A stretch of DNA of 64,000 nt from contig CASFFZ010000010.1 of assembly GCA_949294095.1 (NCBI GenBank), forward strand, positions 62,001-126,000. Direction: 5' to 3'. The first letter of the stretch is position 1. Each line of letters begins with the position of its first letter. The DNA comes from an uncultured bacterium (GTDB lineage: Bacteria > Elusimicrobiota > Elusimicrobia > Elusimicrobiales > Elusimicrobiaceae). The notes beneath the pieces were generated by a model that searched no databases, was not told the DNA's origin, and worked only from the letters and a program-made list of their open reading frames with translations. This document shows, piece by piece, positions 10,033 to 18,825 of this stretch. The position numbers were made by a program, and so were the translations under genes.

Positions 10033-10065
10033 ACGCCCGTTTGCCTTTGCAGACGGGCGTTTTTA
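10033..10065 (+). terminator. Intrinsic terminator of ackA
   Basis: ACGCCCGT pairs with the ACGGGCGT that follows a short loop, and the stem is followed by TTTTTAAT directly after the ackA stop. Confidence 0.85.
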
Positions 10066-10096
10066 ATACGATTTGCAAGCATATATGCAGTACCCT

Positions 10097-10120
10097 CCCG
10101 GCAGTATCACACTCGCCGGG
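10097..10120 (+). other. Inverted repeat in the leader of the phosphate-uptake operon
   Basis: CCCGGC and GCCGGG are separated by 12 nt, about 55 nt upstream of the DUF47 gene. It could be a leader hairpin or a regulator site; there is no T run, so it is not an obvious terminator. Confidence 0.3.
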
Positions 10121-10175
10121 CCAGCAAGAAGCAAGATGAAAAATAAACAAATAAAAATAATGGAGTAAAAAAACT

Positions 10176-10793
10176 ATGTTCTTACCGAAAGAAGTAAAAT
10201 TCTTTGATCTGTTTGACAAACAAGCCGAAAATATCGTCCGCGCCGCGGCGTTTTACAAGAAACTCGTGGATAACGGCGATTTTACCCCCGAAAACGTGCG
10301 CGAAATGCACGAGCTGGAGCACTACGGCGACGAATTAACTCACACCACCATCAACACGCTTAACGAAACGTTTATCACCCCCTTTGACCGGGAAGACATC
10401 CTGGCCCTGGCTAACCGGCTGGACGATATCGTGGACGGAATTTACCTCATCAGCAATCGCTTTTATCTCTACAAAATTCAAAAACCGACCGAATTTAGCC
10501 GCAAGCTGGCCGCCACCATTGAATCCACCACCAAGGCCCTTCAAAAAGCGCTGGCTTCGTTAAGAAGCAATAAAAACATGAAAGAAACGCTCCACCAGTG
10601 CGTGGAAATAAACCGCTTGGAAAACGAAGGAGACGTGTTGCGCGACGAAGCGATTTCTTCCCTGTTTGAAAATGAAAAAGACCCCCTGATGGTTATCAAG
10701 CACAAAGAACTCTACGAATTGGCCGAACAGGTTACGGATTCGTGCGAACATGTGGCCAATTTGGTGGAATCCATTTTGGTTAAGAATAACTAG
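10176..10793 (+). CDS. DUF47 (PhoU-like) phosphate transport regulator
   Basis: This 205-residue, almost entirely helical protein has the repeated acidic E-x-x-x-D patterns of PhoU/DUF47 proteins (for example HELEHYGDEL and RLENEGDVLRDEA), which bind metal clusters. DUF47 proteins are typically encoded directly before Pit phosphate permeases and are thought to control their activity. Here the downstream pit gene starts 8 nt after the stop, an arrangement that fits this role. A GGAG Shine-Dalgarno sequence precedes the ATG. The protein should be cytoplasmic and act at the inner face of the membrane. Confidence 0.93.
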   Translation: MFLPKEVKFFDLFDKQAENIVRAAAFYKKLVDNGDFTPENVREMHELEHYGDELTHTTINTLNETFITPFDREDILALANRLDDIVDGIYLISNRFYLYKIQKPTEFSRKLAATIESTTKALQKALASLRSNKNMKETLHQCVEINRLENEGDVLRDEAISSLFENEKDPLMVIKHKELYELAEQVTDSCEHVANLVESILVKNN

Positions 10794-10801
10794 GAGTAGA
10801 T

Positions 10802-11851
10802 ATGCTTTGGATATTATTTTTAATCATTTTGGCCTTATTCTTTGATTATTTAAACGGGTTTCACGATGCGGCCAACTCGGTGGCTACCGTCGTTTCCACG
10901 CGCGTGTTATCGCCTAAAGTGGCGGTGGCGTGGGCGGCGTTTTTCAACTTCGTGGCCTTTTTAATTTTTCACACCGGCGTAGCCAAAACGATCGGCGCCG
11001 GCATTGTGGACATTCACATTGTGGATTCCAACCTCGTATTCGGCGCGCTGATGGGCGCGTGCGTGTGGAACATCTTAACCTGGTGGTGGGGCTTGCCTTC
11101 CAGCTCGTCCCATGCTTTAATTGGCGGATTAATCGGAGCGGGGTTTGTAAAAGGCGGGGTGGACGCCCTGATGGCAGGCGGCATTTTTAAAACCGTACTG
11201 TTCATTTTCCTCTCGCCGCTGCTCGGGTTTCTGCTCAGCATTATTATCGGCATCACCGTTTTTAACGTATGCCGGTCGTTTAATCCATACAAAGTAGACC
11301 ACTGGTTCCGCAAAGGGCAGCTGCTCTCGGCCGCGGCATATTCGCTGGGGCACGGCGGCAACGACGCGCAGAAAACCATGGGGATTATCAGCATGCTGCT
11401 GCTGGGCGGCTTGGCCGGAAACGAGGTGGCCCCCATCCGCGACTTTTTGCTGACCCACGAAGAAATGCACGCCGTTACGCAGGGTGCGTTTATTGTGCCG
11501 CTTTCCGTGGTGCTTTTGTGCCACGGGGCGATTGCCTTGGGAACGCTGTCGGGCGGATGGAGAATCGTAAAAACGATGGGCCAGAAAATTACCCGCCTGC
11601 GCCCGGTGGACGGCTTCTGCGCCGAATCCGGCTCGGCCATTTCGCTCTTTATCGCCTCTATTTTAGGGGTGCCCGTCAGCACCACGCACACCATTACGGG
11701 CGCTATTGTGGGCGTAGGCTCGCTGCGCCGCTTGTCCTGCGTGCGCTGGGGCGTGGCCAACCGCATTGTGTGGGCGTGGTTTATTACCATCCCCGCGGCG
11801 GCCTTGATATCGGCCGCCAGCTATTGGCTGAAGACCTGTCTGTTTAATTAA
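10802..11851 (+). CDS. pit: Inorganic phosphate transporter, Pit family
   Basis: This is an inner-membrane symporter for phosphate or metal-phosphate, 349 residues with about ten transmembrane helices. The two inverted halves each show the family signature: GFHDAANSVATVVST near the N-terminus and GVPVSTTHTITGAIVG near the C-terminus, plus LGHGGNDAQKTMG in the middle. The length matches the short bacterial Pit proteins. It forms an operon with the DUF47 regulator and has its own GGAG site. A strong bidirectional terminator ends the unit. Confidence 0.94.
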   Translation: MLWILFLIILALFFDYLNGFHDAANSVATVVSTRVLSPKVAVAWAAFFNFVAFLIFHTGVAKTIGAGIVDIHIVDSNLVFGALMGACVWNILTWWWGLPSSSSHALIGGLIGAGFVKGGVDALMAGGIFKTVLFIFLSPLLGFLLSIIIGITVFNVCRSFNPYKVDHWFRKGQLLSAAAYSLGHGGNDAQKTMGIISMLLLGGLAGNEVAPIRDFLLTHEEMHAVTQGAFIVPLSVVLLCHGAIALGTLSGGWRIVKTMGQKITRLRPVDGFCAESGSAISLFIASILGVPVSTTHTITGAIVGVGSLRRLSCVRWGVANRIVWAWFITIPAAALISAASYWLKTCLFN

Positions 11852-11868
11852 TCGGCTTTGAAACCGCA

Positions 11869-11898
11869 AAAACCCCCTGTTTACACAGGGGGTTTTTT
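11869..11898. terminator. Bidirectional terminator between pit and the convergent exported protein
   Basis: AACCCCCTG and CAGGGGGTT form a GC-rich stem with a 5-nt loop, flanked by an A run on the left and a T run on the right, so it can work for both strands. Confidence 0.88.
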
Positions 11899-11912
11899 GA
11901 TCAGAAATTAAA

Positions 11913-12869
11913 TTATTTTCCCGTTTTTTGCTTTTGCTGATAGAAAGAAATCAGCATCTTCCAAGAAGCGGCCGCCTGGGCATCTTGGCTAAAATGCGGG
12001 GCGTAGTGCTGCAGATCTTCAATAAAAATTTCTCTTAATTTAAAAACGGAGGAGATGTTATTCTCCGCCGCTTCCTGCGCCGATCTGGCGGCGATCTCGC
12101 GCATGGCGGCCTTCATATTGCCATAAAATTCAATTCGTTTCAGCCGCGGGGCACACGCATGCAGGCATTCGCGTATTTCCCGGTATAAAAACGCGGTGTG
12201 CAGCTCTCTCCAATCCACCGGGCCGGAAAACATGCCGTGCATCAGCACCTGCAGCAACCGCACCCGATCCGCCGCCGCCAAAGTGGGTAAAAAATAAGTA
12301 TCCAACCGATAGGCAAACGATTCCCCCAACAACGTCAAAAAAGCAGGCGTATTGGTATAATCATCGGTCAGCGGGATATATTGATAGCGTTTTTTAAATT
12401 CTTTTTCCGCATCTTTTTGCGCCAAGGCCATCTGTTCTTCCAAGATCGCTAACTTGGGCGGGCTTAACTTCATGCCTTCCCGAACCCGGTGCGCCAAAAC
12501 AATCAGCCAGGCATTCAACCCCAGCGTATTTCCCTCTTCCCATCGGTATTTGTAGACGGCGGCTTTCCGCCACCATTGCCGCAGCAGCTCCCGGTGCACT
12601 TGCCCATCCTGCAAAATCTGCACCACCGGATCCTGCCGTTGCCAGGCAACCCCCAGCGCGCGCTGAATGACCAGCCGGCTGTTTCCGCGGGCTACCAGCG
12701 CTTCAATAGACGCATTGGAAAGCGGCTTTAGCATTTGCTGAGGAACGGTTTTCCCCGTGGCGGCTTTTAAAACTCCGCCGGGCAGACGCTGTGCACACAG
12801 CGCCGTGGGATAGAAGAAAAGTACGGCCGTTAAAAAAGGAAAAATTCTCATATTTATATTTTTAAACAT
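11913..12869 (-). CDS. Exported protein of unknown function
   Basis: I do not recognise this 318-residue protein. It has an N-terminal signal peptide (about residues 7-26, ending ALCA-Q) and a mainly helical mature part with one marked tryptophan-rich stretch (LRQWWRKAAVYKYRWEEG). The chosen ATG has a GAGAGG site 5 nt upstream; the second Met at residue 7 has none. The segment just after the signal peptide (QRLPGGVLKAATG) resembles that of the exported protein at 50247 (QLKPARGLVKAIT), and both genes carry a related upstream element. It may belong to a lineage-specific family of periplasmic proteins. Confidence 0.75.
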   Translation of the reverse strand: MFKNINMRIFPFLTAVLFFYPTALCAQRLPGGVLKAATGKTVPQQMLKPLSNASIEALVARGNSRLVIQRALGVAWQRQDPVVQILQDGQVHRELLRQWWRKAAVYKYRWEEGNTLGLNAWLIVLAHRVREGMKLSPPKLAILEEQMALAQKDAEKEFKKRYQYIPLTDDYTNTPAFLTLLGESFAYRLDTYFLPTLAAADRVRLLQVLMHGMFSGPVDWRELHTAFLYREIRECLHACAPRLKRIEFYGNMKAAMREIAARSAQEAAENNISSVFKLREIFIEDLQHYAPHFSQDAQAAASWKMLISFYQQKQKTGK

Positions 12870-12879
12870 TTTTCCCTCT

Positions 12880-12921
12880 CCCGCCAGGGCCTTTAGACCT
12901 ATTTTTATCTGGTACCTTTTT
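12880..12921 (-). promoter_or_regulatory. Shared upstream element, copy A
   Basis: On the minus strand this stretch contains ATAGGTCTAAAGGCCCT 18-20 nt before the exported-protein ATG. GGTCTAAAGGCCCT is identical to a stretch at 23108-23121, and a related element lies at 50168-50200. Its role is unknown. Confidence 0.4.
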
Positions 12922-12966
12922 CCCCTTCTTTCCGCCCAGCTTTCTTTGCCGCCGGGGCTTGATTTT

Positions 12967-12994
12967 TTGCCCGACGGTCATTATACTGTATACA
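12967..12994 (+). promoter_or_regulatory. Promoter of the OsmC-family gene
   Basis: TTGCCC, a 16-bp spacer and TATACA match a sigma-70 promoter, leaving a leader of about 27 nt that holds the AAGGAG site. Confidence 0.5.
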
Positions 12995-13028
12995 TATCCA
13001 TCTTTATTTTTTACAAGGAGCCGGGGGA

Positions 13029-13415
13029 ATGAAAATTACCTTTGAAGGAAACAAAAAAGTAAAAGTTCACGTCAAAAATTTTGACATTATGACCGACCAA
13101 AGCAAAGAACACGGCGGGGATTCCAGCGCTCCCACGCCGATTGATTTGTTTTTGGCGTCTTTAGGAAGCTGCAGCGGCGTGTTTGTGCTGAACTTTTTAA
13201 AACAGCACAACCTGCCCGAAACCGTTTACCTGACGTTGGAACCGGAGTGGAACATCAACGAATACGTAATTGATAAAATTAAGGTGTTCATCCACGTTCC
13301 GCCGGATTTCCCGGCCAAATACGAAAACGCCCTGGTGGAAGTGGCCAAGCGGTGTTTGGTGGCGCGGCACGTGAAAATTACGCACGAAATTTCCGTGGTG
13401 CACGAAGCGGCTTAA
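13029..13415 (+). CDS. OsmC family protein (thiol peroxidase-like)
   Basis: This 128-residue protein has the OsmC/Ohr fold pattern: an N-terminal beta sheet, then a helix carrying the peroxidatic Cys region (LASLGSCSGVFVLNF) and a second Cys in AKRCLVARHV. OsmC proteins reduce organic hydroperoxides or act on related thiol chemistry, which makes sense in an oxygen-sensitive anaerobe. It stands alone with its own promoter and terminator, unlike the adjacent pair of paralogues at 53.5-54.3 kb. The exact substrate cannot be told from sequence. Confidence 0.87.
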   Translation: MKITFEGNKKVKVHVKNFDIMTDQSKEHGGDSSAPTPIDLFLASLGSCSGVFVLNFLKQHNLPETVYLTLEPEWNINEYVIDKIKVFIHVPPDFPAKYENALVEVAKRCLVARHVKITHEISVVHEAA

Positions 13416-13434
13416 GGCCCTTGCGTAAATTTTA

Positions 13435-13463
13435 AAAGACGCCTTCGCAGGCGTCTTTTTTTA
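13435..13463 (+). terminator. Terminator of the OsmC-family gene
   Basis: AAGACGCC and GGCGTCTT form a stem with a 6-nt loop, followed by a T run. Confidence 0.87.
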
Positions 13464-13464
13464 T

Positions 13465-13496
13465 AAAAAAATTCCGGGCGTTAAACCCGGAATTTT
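13465..13496 (-). terminator. Terminator of the aminotransferase gene
   Basis: On the minus strand AATTCCGGGT and the complementary CCCGGAATT form a stem followed by TTTTTT. It lies back to back with the plus-strand terminator of the OsmC gene. Confidence 0.85.
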
Positions 13497-13511
13497 CTGG
13501 TAAAACTTTAT

Positions 13512-14717
13512 TTACAGACAGGTCTTAATCGTCTGCGCCAGGCGTTTCAGTCCTTCCACAATTTGTTCTTTGGAAGGATACGAAAAGTTCAGCCGCATAT
13601 CGTTAAACACATCCGCCGCCGGATAGAAATCCACCCCCGCCACATACGCCACTTTATTTTCAATGGCTTTGGGCAAGAGCTCCGTTGCATTAATGTGTTT
13701 GGGCAGCGTCAGCCACAGGAAAAGCCCCCCCTCCGGGTGCGTCCACGAGACGCCTTTGGGCATGCATTCCGCCAGCGTTTTAAGCATTAAATCGCGTTTT
13801 TCCCGGTAGGTGGCGATAATCTGGCTCAAATGCGGCAAGAGAAGCCCTCGGCGCAGATATTCGCCGGTGGCCAGCTGCAAAATGGGCGACGTGCACAAAT
13901 CCATAGCTTGTTTTAAAATCACGTATTTGCGGATAACTTCTTCCGGCCCGATAATATACCCCAAGCGGAAGCCCGGCACAAATACTTTGGAAAACGTAAA
14001 CAGCGTAATCACGTGGTTATGCGTTTTGTCCAATTCGTAAAAGGTGCGCGGGGATTTGCCTTCAAAACGCACTTGGCGGTAAGGCGAATCTTCCAAAATA
14101 AACGTATTGTATTTTTTGGCAATTTCCAAAATTTTCAAGCGGCGTTCTTCCGGAATCGTGGTGCCGGTGGGGTTTTGAAAATCGGGCACCAAATAGATAA
14201 ATTTGCATTGTTTGCCCTGTTTTTGAAGACCGGCCAATTTGGCCTCTAAATCCTCGGCAATGACGCCGCCCTCATCGCTTTCCGCGCCGGTAATGTCGGC
14301 CCCCGCCACCTGAAACGCCTGCAAAGCGCCCAAATAAGTGGGGCAGGCGGTAATGATACTGTCGCCGGGATTGACGAACAAACGCGCCGTCATATCCAGC
14401 GCCTGCTGCGAGGCCGAAACGACCAGCAGCTGTTCCGGCGTTACGTCTATATTTTCGGTTTCTTTAAGCAGTTTGATAAGTTCTTTTTTAAAATGGTCTT
14501 GCCCTTCGGTCGTGCCGTACTGCAGCGATTCCCGAGGGTGTTCCGACACGACTTTTCCCATAATGTCGGCCACTTCCCGGGTAGGAAATAAGGTCGGATC
14601 CGGCAATCCCCCCGCAAAAGAAATAATCTCCGGGCGGGAAATTACTTTTAAAAGCTCTCTGATAGCGGACGCCTTGGAACGGCTGATCACTTGGGAAAAC
14701 AACTGATTATAATTCAT
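13512..14717 (-). CDS. PLP-dependent aminotransferase, class I/II (2-aminoadipate aminotransferase-like)
   Basis: This 401-residue fold-type I aminotransferase has the pyridoxal-phosphate lysine in TFSKVFVPGFRLGYI and the substrate/cofactor segments DFQNPTGT, EDSPYR and FAGGLPDP. The overall pattern (ISFAGGLPDPTLFP start, SPILQL.TGEYL) is that of the LysN/aromatic and 2-aminoadipate aminotransferase group. Substrate cannot be fixed by sequence; aromatic or branched amino acids are alternatives. It lies 27 nt downstream of nadC with its own AAGGGA site, so it is probably co-transcribed with the NAD genes, though no pathway link is evident. Confidence 0.88.
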   Translation of the reverse strand: MNYNQLFSQVISRSKASAIRELLKVISRPEIISFAGGLPDPTLFPTREVADIMGKVVSEHPRESLQYGTTEGQDHFKKELIKLLKETENIDVTPEQLLVVSASQQALDMTARLFVNPGDSIITACPTYLGALQAFQVAGADITGAESDEGGVIAEDLEAKLAGLQKQGKQCKFIYLVPDFQNPTGTTIPEERRLKILEIAKKYNTFILEDSPYRQVRFEGKSPRTFYELDKTHNHVITLFTFSKVFVPGFRLGYIIGPEEVIRKYVILKQAMDLCTSPILQLATGEYLRRGLLLPHLSQIIATYREKRDLMLKTLAECMPKGVSWTHPEGGLFLWLTLPKHINATELLPKAIENKVAYVAGVDFYPAADVFNDMRLNFSYPSKEQIVEGLKRLAQTIKTCL

Positions 14718-14744
14718 GTACGGTTCCCTTCTCTTCTAATTAAT

Positions 14745-15578
14745 CTAACTGATATATTGTACAATTTTTAAACTCAAATCTTTAGCCGGCACGGAATGCG
14801 TCAGCGCACCCATGGAAATTACATCCGGCCCGGCCTGGCAGTACGCCTCCAAATTATCTTTATTGACGCCGCCCGACACTTCTATAATGGCCCGGCCCGC
14901 AATTTCCTTTTTGCACACGCGCACTTGTTCGGGGGTCATATTGTCCAGCATAATAATATCCGCCCCGGCGGCCAACGCTTCTTTTACTTCGTCCAAATTC
15001 GTGGTTTCCACTTCTATTTTAGGCGTATGCCCGATGACGGACTTGATTTTTGCCACCGCCGCCGTAATGGAGCCGGCCGCCGCAATGTGATTGTCTTTAA
15101 TCATCACGCTGTCGGCCAGGCTGATGCGGTGGTTGCGCGCGCCGCCCGTGCGGACGGCGTATTTGTCCAACCGCCGCAGGCCCGGCTGCGTTTTGCGCGT
15201 ATCCACAATCATCACGCCGTATTTTTTGCCAACGGCCGCATACGCGCGCGCCGCCGTGGCAATGCCGCTCATACGCTGCATAAAATTAAGCGCCGTGCGT
15301 TCCGCTTTTAAGATAGACAAAGTGCTCCCTTCCAGCGCAAGGACTTCTTCCCCTTTTTTTACGTCGTCTCCGTCTTTCTTAAGCGGCGTAAAACGCACTT
15401 GCGGGTCTACCGCCGCAAACACTTCGCGGGCCGTTTCCATGCCGCACAGGACTAAATCTTCCTTGGCCCGAATGACGGCTTTCGCCCGGTTTTCGGGCGT
15501 AAAAATCGTGTCCGAGGTAATATCCCCCAAACTTAAATCTTCCAGCAAAGCCAGTTCAATAATTTTATCCAGTATCAT
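14745..15578 (-). CDS. nadC: Nicotinate-nucleotide pyrophosphorylase (carboxylating)
   Basis: The enzyme converts quinolinate and PRPP to nicotinate mononucleotide, the third step of de novo NAD synthesis. The 277-residue protein has the core motif RKTQPGLRRLDKYAVRTGGA followed by NHR and IKDNHI, and the barrel segments VEVTTN-like (EVETTNLDE) and ISMGALTHS. Its ATG overlaps the nadA stop by 4 nt (ATGA), a sign of translational coupling. Length is normal for the family. Confidence 0.96.
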   Translation of the reverse strand: MILDKIIELALLEDLSLGDITSDTIFTPENRAKAVIRAKEDLVLCGMETAREVFAAVDPQVRFTPLKKDGDDVKKGEEVLALEGSTLSILKAERTALNFMQRMSGIATAARAYAAVGKKYGVMIVDTRKTQPGLRRLDKYAVRTGGARNHRISLADSVMIKDNHIAAAGSITAAVAKIKSVIGHTPKIEVETTNLDEVKEALAAGADIIMLDNMTPEQVRVCKKEIAGRAIIEVSGGVNKDNLEAYCQAGPDVISMGALTHSVPAKDLSLKIVQYIS

Positions 15579-16618
15579 TGTGCAAGCTCAAACATTTTAT
15601 CAATAGATTTTTTAGCCGCGGCCGCCAACGCAGGTTCCATTTCCACCACTTGTTCGGGGTGCGGGTTAATCAGCGCTTCTAACGTATTGGCCAAGGTATT
15701 GCGTTTCATATACTCGCAAATGCCGCACGGCCAAATAAATGTTTTATCCGGGTGTTCCGCCTCCAAACGGTTTACCAACCCGAATTCCGTCAGCATGCCA
15801 AAGCATTTATCCGCCGAAGCCGCCACATAAGCGCTCATCCCTTTGGTACTGCCCATATAATCGCACAAACGGCACACTTCTATTGGGCATTCCGGGTGGG
15901 CCACCACTTTAATGCCGGGGTATTCGTCCCGCAGTTTTTGCACGTCTTCGGGGCGGTAATGGCCGTGCACGTAACAAGAACCGCCGGCCGCAATGATTTT
16001 TTTAGGCGTTCCGCGGCGGGCAAGTTCCGCCTCTAAATTTTGGGCCATCAGCAAATCCGGCACGAAAATCAGTTCATTGCCTGGCATTTTTTGGGCGATA
16101 TCAAATACGTTTCCCGAGGTTACGCACGCATCGCACTGCGCTTTTACTTCCGCCAAACTGTTGATGTAGCACAACGCCGGCACGCCGGGGTGTTGCGCGC
16201 GCAGTTTTTTTACTTCTTCCCCGGTAATCGCGTCCGCCAGCGTGCAGCCGGCGCGCCCGGCGGGGATTAGCACTTTCTTCTCCGGGTTTAAAATTTTAGC
16301 CGTTTCCGCCATAAACCAAACGCCCGCAAACACAATCACGTCCGCCTTGGTTTCCCGCGCTTTTAACGCCAATTCGTAGGAATCCCCCCTAAAATCCGCC
16401 ACGCCGTACACGATGTCCGGCGTTGTATAAGAGTGGGCCAAAATAATGGCGTTTTGTTCTTTTTTAAAACGATTAATGGAAAGGGTATAAGGAGCGGCTG
16501 CCAAACAGTCTTCATACGTCCATTTGGCGTTTTTGTCTTTGGAGACAGATTTAAGAAGCCCATAGAGTCTATGGGCTTCTTCGGTAAGCCGGGCTTCTTT
16601 GTCCAGAGTCTGAAGCAT
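15575..16618 (-). CDS. nadA: Quinolinate synthase
   Basis: NadA condenses iminoaspartate and dihydroxyacetone phosphate to quinolinate using an oxygen-sensitive [4Fe-4S] cluster. The 347-residue protein contains the expected cysteine regions (GRAGCTLAD, YPGIKVVAHPECPIEVC-like segment, and WPCGICEYMKRNTL) and substrate motif AHSYTTPDI. It is directly followed by nadC. nadB (aspartate oxidase) is not in the window, so iminoaspartate must come from an enzyme encoded elsewhere. There is no Shine-Dalgarno sequence; the start lies only 5 nt after the upstream lipoprotein stop, suggesting coupling. Confidence 0.95.
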   Translation of the reverse strand: MLQTLDKEARLTEEAHRLYGLLKSVSKDKNAKWTYEDCLAAAPYTLSINRFKKEQNAIILAHSYTTPDIVYGVADFRGDSYELALKARETKADVIVFAGVWFMAETAKILNPEKKVLIPAGRAGCTLADAITGEEVKKLRAQHPGVPALCYINSLAEVKAQCDACVTSGNVFDIAQKMPGNELIFVPDLLMAQNLEAELARRGTPKKIIAAGGSCYVHGHYRPEDVQKLRDEYPGIKVVAHPECPIEVCRLCDYMGSTKGMSAYVAASADKCFGMLTEFGLVNRLEAEHPDKTFIWPCGICEYMKRNTLANTLEALINPHPEQVVEMEPALAAAAKKSIDKMFELAQ

Positions 16619-16623
16619 AAAAA

Positions 16624-17094
16624 TTACAGCGTATCCGGTACATCCGCCGGCGGAAGGGCTTCTTCGCTGGTATAGGTGGTGGTAGAAGTCGTAGAAGTGT
16701 TCGGGGCGGAGCCGTCCAAGTAATAAATGTTGGTATTATTGATGACTTTTTTGTTCACATTGACATCGGAAGATGTTGCCGTGCTGGCCGTAGTGGCCGA
16801 GGAAGCCGCCGGTTTGGCCGGTCTTCTGACGGCGGGCTTGGTGGCGCCTTTAAGCGGCGTAGTGGCCGGAGGCAGGTAAGAATCCCCGCAGGCCTGCAGT
16901 TCATAGTCGGGGATGGTATCGTAATCGGCATCCGGCGCGAGGAGGTTGTCAAACTCCTGGTCAATAATTTGGTACTTGGCGTTTTTGGACGAAGCTGCCG
17001 TCCGTCCGTCCGCCGTTTTGGTGTTGGCATTGCCCGAAGAGCAGGCCGCCGCGCCAAATACGGCGACTACAGCCGCAAGTAAAAGTTTTTTCAT
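16624..17094 (-). CDS. Small lipoprotein of unknown function
   Basis: This is a 156-residue predicted lipoprotein: MKKLLLAAVVAVFGAAACSS gives a signal peptide with a lipobox-like AAAC. The mature part is low complexity, rich in Thr, Ser, Ala and Pro, with a central stretch around YQIIDQEFDNLLAPDADYD and a Thr/Ser-rich tail. The ATG at 17094 has AAGGAG 8 nt upstream; longer in-frame starts lack one. It precedes nadA by 5 nt and so leads the NAD operon, but nothing in it suggests a role in NAD metabolism. Confidence 0.75.
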   Translation of the reverse strand: MKKLLLAAVVAVFGAAACSSGNANTKTADGRTAASSKNAKYQIIDQEFDNLLAPDADYDTIPDYELQACGDSYLPPATTPLKGATKPAVRRPAKPAASSATTASTATSSDVNVNKKVINNTNIYYLDGSAPNTSTTSTTTYTSEEALPPADVPDTL

Positions 17095-17139
17095 AACCCG
17101 TCTCCTTATATAAGCAGGCCTTGGCCCGCGCGTTATTTC

Positions 17140-17169
17140 ATTATATATCATATTGCGCAAGGTTGTGAA
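17140..17169 (-). promoter_or_regulatory. Promoter of the lipoprotein-nadA-nadC operon
   Basis: On the minus strand TTCACA, an 18-bp spacer and a perfect TATAAT lie about 45 nt upstream of the lipoprotein ATG. Confidence 0.55.
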
Positions 17170-17269
17170 GTTTTTTCCCTCATAAAAAGTGAAAAAATTT
17201 TGCAGCCGGCCACTTCGTTTTTTAGTAAAATAAAAAGGTTGTACCGTTTAGGAGGAAACCACAAGACTC

Positions 17270-18769
17270 ATGCAAAGTATCCAACAATTAGGGTCTGCTT
17301 TTGTTCAATTTTTCAGCGGGCCTTCCGTGCAAAGCGCGTATGATTTAATGAACGGGTTCAATACGCTGGTATGGGGCCCGCCGATGATTATCATTTTGCT
17401 CTTTTTGGGAATCTACTTTACGGTGCGCCTGCGCTTCCTGCAAAAATATACGTGGCCGGCCATGAAACTTTCGGTAACGAAAGTGGAATCGGAAGGGATG
17501 GTCAGCAGTTTCGGCTCGCTGGCGGTGATGATTGGCGCCACGGTGGGCACCGGCAGCATTATCGGGGTAACCACGGCCGTAGCCGAAGGCGGGCCGGGCG
17601 CCTTGTTTTGGATGATTGTGGCCGGATTTTTTAATTTTGCCATTAAATACTGCGAATGCATGGTGGCCTTTAAATACCGCGTCAAATTGCCCGACGGCGA
17701 ATACGTGGGCGGCCCGATGTATTATCTTTCCAACATTTTAAAATTTAAATGGCTGGGCATCATTTTTGCCGTCGGCACGCTGCTGATGGGCTTGACGGCC
17801 GGAAGCGCCCTGCAGTCCAACTCCATCGCCGACGCCCTGCGCGAAGGATACAATTTTAACCCCTGGTACACCGGCTTATTCGTGGCGCTTGCAACGGCGG
17901 TGGTCGTAATCGGCGGGGTAAAGCGCATTGCGGCGTATTCGGAATGGCTGGTGCCGATTATGGGCAGCTTATATTTGCTGTTGGCGGTCATTGTGCTGAT
18001 TATGAATTTTGGCAAAATTCCCGAAGCGGCCGTGATTATTTTTAAAAGCGCTTTTACGGGCAAAGCCGCCGCGGGAGGAGCTGTCGGTATAGGAATTATG
18101 GGCCTGCTGCAGGCGATGATTCCCGCCGTCAGCGCCGGGGTAACGCGCGCCGTGCTGGCTACGGAAGCCGGCCTGGGCAGCGCCTCTATCGCCGCGGCCG
18201 CCGCCAAAACCCGCAGCGCCACCCAAATGGCCATTATTTCCGCCACGTCGGTCTTCTGGGCCATTTTTATCTGCACGTTGACGGGAATGGTCATTATTTT
18301 AGCCGGCGATTGGCAAAACCCCAACGTCTATGCGGCCAACTTGTGCAACAGCGCCTTTAAAACGGTGCCTTATATCGGCACGCCGATTTTGATTTTTTCG
18401 CTGGTGATTTTTTCCTTCACCACCATTATCGGCTGGGGATATTATATGGAAAAAGCCCTGCAATTCTTGTGCAAAGGCTCCAACGCCCTGATTAAGCCCT
18501 CGCGCGTGCTGTTTATTTTGCTGGTGTTTGCGGGCGGCTGGATCGGCACCAGTTTCTCGTGGGATTTTACCATTGCCGAATCCCTCCTGCGCACGGCAGA
18601 AGCCAACAACTCCACCCGCTTTATGTGGGCCTTGGCCGTGTTTACCATGACGATGATGACCGTGCCCAACATTTGGGCCTTGTGGTGCTTCCGCAAAGTT
18701 ATCATCAAGACCACGCGCAAAAATATCAAAAATATCGTAGGCAGAAAGCCAAAACAGTCTGCCCAATAA
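17270..18769 (+). CDS. Sodium:alanine symporter (AGCS family)
   Basis: This inner-membrane protein imports alanine or glycine with Na+. The 499-residue protein has about eleven transmembrane helices and the AGCS signatures GTGSIIGVTTAVAEGGPGA (about residue 90-110) and TRAVLATEAGLGSASIA. The GGAGG site lies about 14 nt before the ATG, longer than usual, but the start matches the family N-terminus. It is a monocistronic unit ending in a strong terminator. It fits an amino-acid-fermenting or scavenging lifestyle. Confidence 0.94.
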   Translation: MQSIQQLGSAFVQFFSGPSVQSAYDLMNGFNTLVWGPPMIIILLFLGIYFTVRLRFLQKYTWPAMKLSVTKVESEGMVSSFGSLAVMIGATVGTGSIIGVTTAVAEGGPGALFWMIVAGFFNFAIKYCECMVAFKYRVKLPDGEYVGGPMYYLSNILKFKWLGIIFAVGTLLMGLTAGSALQSNSIADALREGYNFNPWYTGLFVALATAVVVIGGVKRIAAYSEWLVPIMGSLYLLLAVIVLIMNFGKIPEAAVIIFKSAFTGKAAAGGAVGIGIMGLLQAMIPAVSAGVTRAVLATEAGLGSASIAAAAAKTRSATQMAIISATSVFWAIFICTLTGMVIILAGDWQNPNVYAANLCNSAFKTVPYIGTPILIFSLVIFSFTTIIGWGYYMEKALQFLCKGSNALIKPSRVLFILLVFAGGWIGTSFSWDFTIAESLLRTAEANNSTRFMWALAVFTMTMMTVPNIWALWCFRKVIIKTTRKNIKNIVGRKPKQSAQ

Positions 18770-18773
18770 TTAC

Positions 18774-18804
18774 AAAAACCCCGGCGATACGCCGGGGTTT
18801 TTTA
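18774..18804 (+). terminator. Terminator of the symporter gene
   Basis: AACCCCGGCG and CGCCGGGGTT form a GC-rich stem with a tiny loop, followed by TTTTTT. It also faces the end of the convergent MscS gene. Confidence 0.88.
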
Positions 18805-18825
18805 TGCCGTCTAAATCATCTTCCG

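Noticed and set aside
10802..12869. Signs of mobile elements or prophage in the window
   Set aside because: I saw no transposase, integrase, phage gene, terminal inverted repeats or target duplications here or elsewhere in the window, including next to tRNA-Asn.
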